A stretch of DNA of 5,971 bases from Spirochaetaceae bacterium (GTDB lineage Bacteria > Spirochaetota > Spirochaetia > DSM-27196 > PXBQ01). The notes beneath the pieces are model-generated. The model saw only the letters and a list, made by a program, of their open reading frames with translations, made no database searches and was not told the DNA's origin. The translations under genes and the position numbers were made by a program. Numbering within the stretch: the first letter of the stretch is position 1; the number at the start of each line of letters is the position of its first letter. This document shows positions 5,757 to 5,971 of this stretch, piece after piece. Where the stretch lies: assembly GCA_003566875.1 (NCBI GenBank), contig PXBQ01000528.1, positions 1-5,971 on the forward strand. Direction: 5' to 3'.

Positions 5757-5778
5757 CGCTGAATTTCGATTTCTGCGG

Positions 5779-5784
5779 TATAAT
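5779..5784 (+). promoter_or_regulatory. Perfect -10 box TATAAT upstream of the receiver-protein gene
   Basis: TATAAT matches the sigma-70 -10 consensus exactly and stands out in GC-rich DNA. No good -35 hexamer sits 16-18 bases upstream, where the terminator T-run ends, and there is no TG at the extended -10 position. An activator may be needed, or the match is fortuitous. Transcription would start near 5791, about 100 bases before the next start codon. Confidence 0.4.
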
Positions 5785-5893
5785 CGTGGGTGGTTAGCAT
5801 CGATCATCGTACAGCCGGGGAAACGACGGACGGGCACGGTTTCGGTGCGTTCGGCGCCAAAATGTAAAACAGTTGAGAAAGGACTCGTGAATC
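5785..5893 (+). other. Untranslated leader region before the receiver-protein gene
   Basis: No gene is visible in this stretch. GGTGC (5844-5848) can pair with GCGCC (5854-5858) over a five-base loop, and its GTGC can alternatively pair with GCAC at 5834-5837. These are small structures with no known riboswitch signature that I recognise. AAAGGA (5878-5883) is the probable ribosome binding site, ten bases before the ATG. Confidence 0.4.
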
Positions 5894-5971
5894 ATGGAAA
5901 TCGAGACACACCGAAACATTCTCCTGGTAGAAGACGAGGCGATTATCGCGCTTGCGGCAAAGAAGACTCTC
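5894..5971 (+). CDS. Response-regulator receiver domain protein, N-terminal fragment cut by the window end
   Basis: Only 26 codons are present before the window ends. After a short lead, NILLVEDEAIIALAAKKTL matches the first beta strand and helix of a CheY-like receiver domain; the acidic pair Glu13-Asp14 belongs to the Mg2+-binding pocket needed for phosphorylation. The phosphoacceptor Asp would lie about 40 residues further on, outside the window. This wording of the N-terminus is frequent in stand-alone or hybrid receivers joined to PAS and histidine-kinase domains, so the full protein may be a hybrid sensor kinase, but that cannot be seen here. The start is firm: a stop codon in the same frame (5888-5890) lies just upstream, leaving ATG 5894 as the earliest start. 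Confidence 0.8.
   Translation, partial: MEIETHRNILLVEDEAIIALAAKKTL

Noticed and set aside
4872..5837. Open 321-codon minus-strand frame opposite the dehydrogenase gene
   Set aside because: It is extremely rich in Arg, Asp and His, has no recognisable domain or signal, and lies across a gene with a complete set of SDR motifs. Long antisense frames are expected in GC-rich coding DNA.
5785..5893. Possible cyclic-di-GMP or other riboswitch before the receiver gene
   Set aside because: I could not match the conserved core of any riboswitch class I know; only short stems are present.

Overview
The window is a GC-rich stretch of bacterial chromosome. It holds six complete protein genes and the first codons of a seventh. 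Two proteins carry lipoprotein signal peptides, and one of these is the solute-binding protein of a sugar transporter. The transporter operon has no ATPase gene. The final partial gene opens like the receiver proteins common in environmental bacteria with many two-component systems. A Gram-negative lineage fits, possibly a spirochaete, but this taxonomic guess rests on style and not on a marker gene. No RNA gene, CRISPR array, insertion sequence or phage gene was seen.

Layout. Positions 25-1633 form a minus-strand pair: a PlsC-like acyltransferase followed 31 bases later by a small lipoprotein of unknown family. A perfect 9-bp inverted repeat covers the lipoprotein stop codon. Positions 1634-1804 are a divergent intergenic region. 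It appears to contain overlapping promoter elements and an AT-rich leader with terminator-like and mutually exclusive hairpins, then a perfect 12-bp palindrome and a strong ribosome binding site. Positions 1805-4861 are a tight plus-strand operon: a lipoprotein sugar-binding protein and two MalF/MalG-type permeases, a CUT1 ABC importer resembling the trehalose/maltose ThuEFG/LpqY-SugAB group. Positions 4971-5717 encode a short-chain dehydrogenase/reductase that seems to have its own promoter. A 176-base gap follows, with a weak terminator and a perfect TATAAT box. From 5894 the start of a receiver-domain protein runs off the end.

How the parts fit. The binding protein captures an oligosaccharide outside the inner membrane and the two permeases form the channel. 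The ATPase must come from elsewhere, probably a shared MsmK/UgpC-type subunit. The dehydrogenase may act on an imported sugar or polyol, or may be an unrelated FabG-like reductase. The acyltransferase/lipoprotein pair looks like an envelope-lipid module unrelated to the transporter. The genes are of ordinary types and no novel system is evident. The most interesting part is the 1634-1804 region, which could be a regulated, attenuated leader for the transporter.
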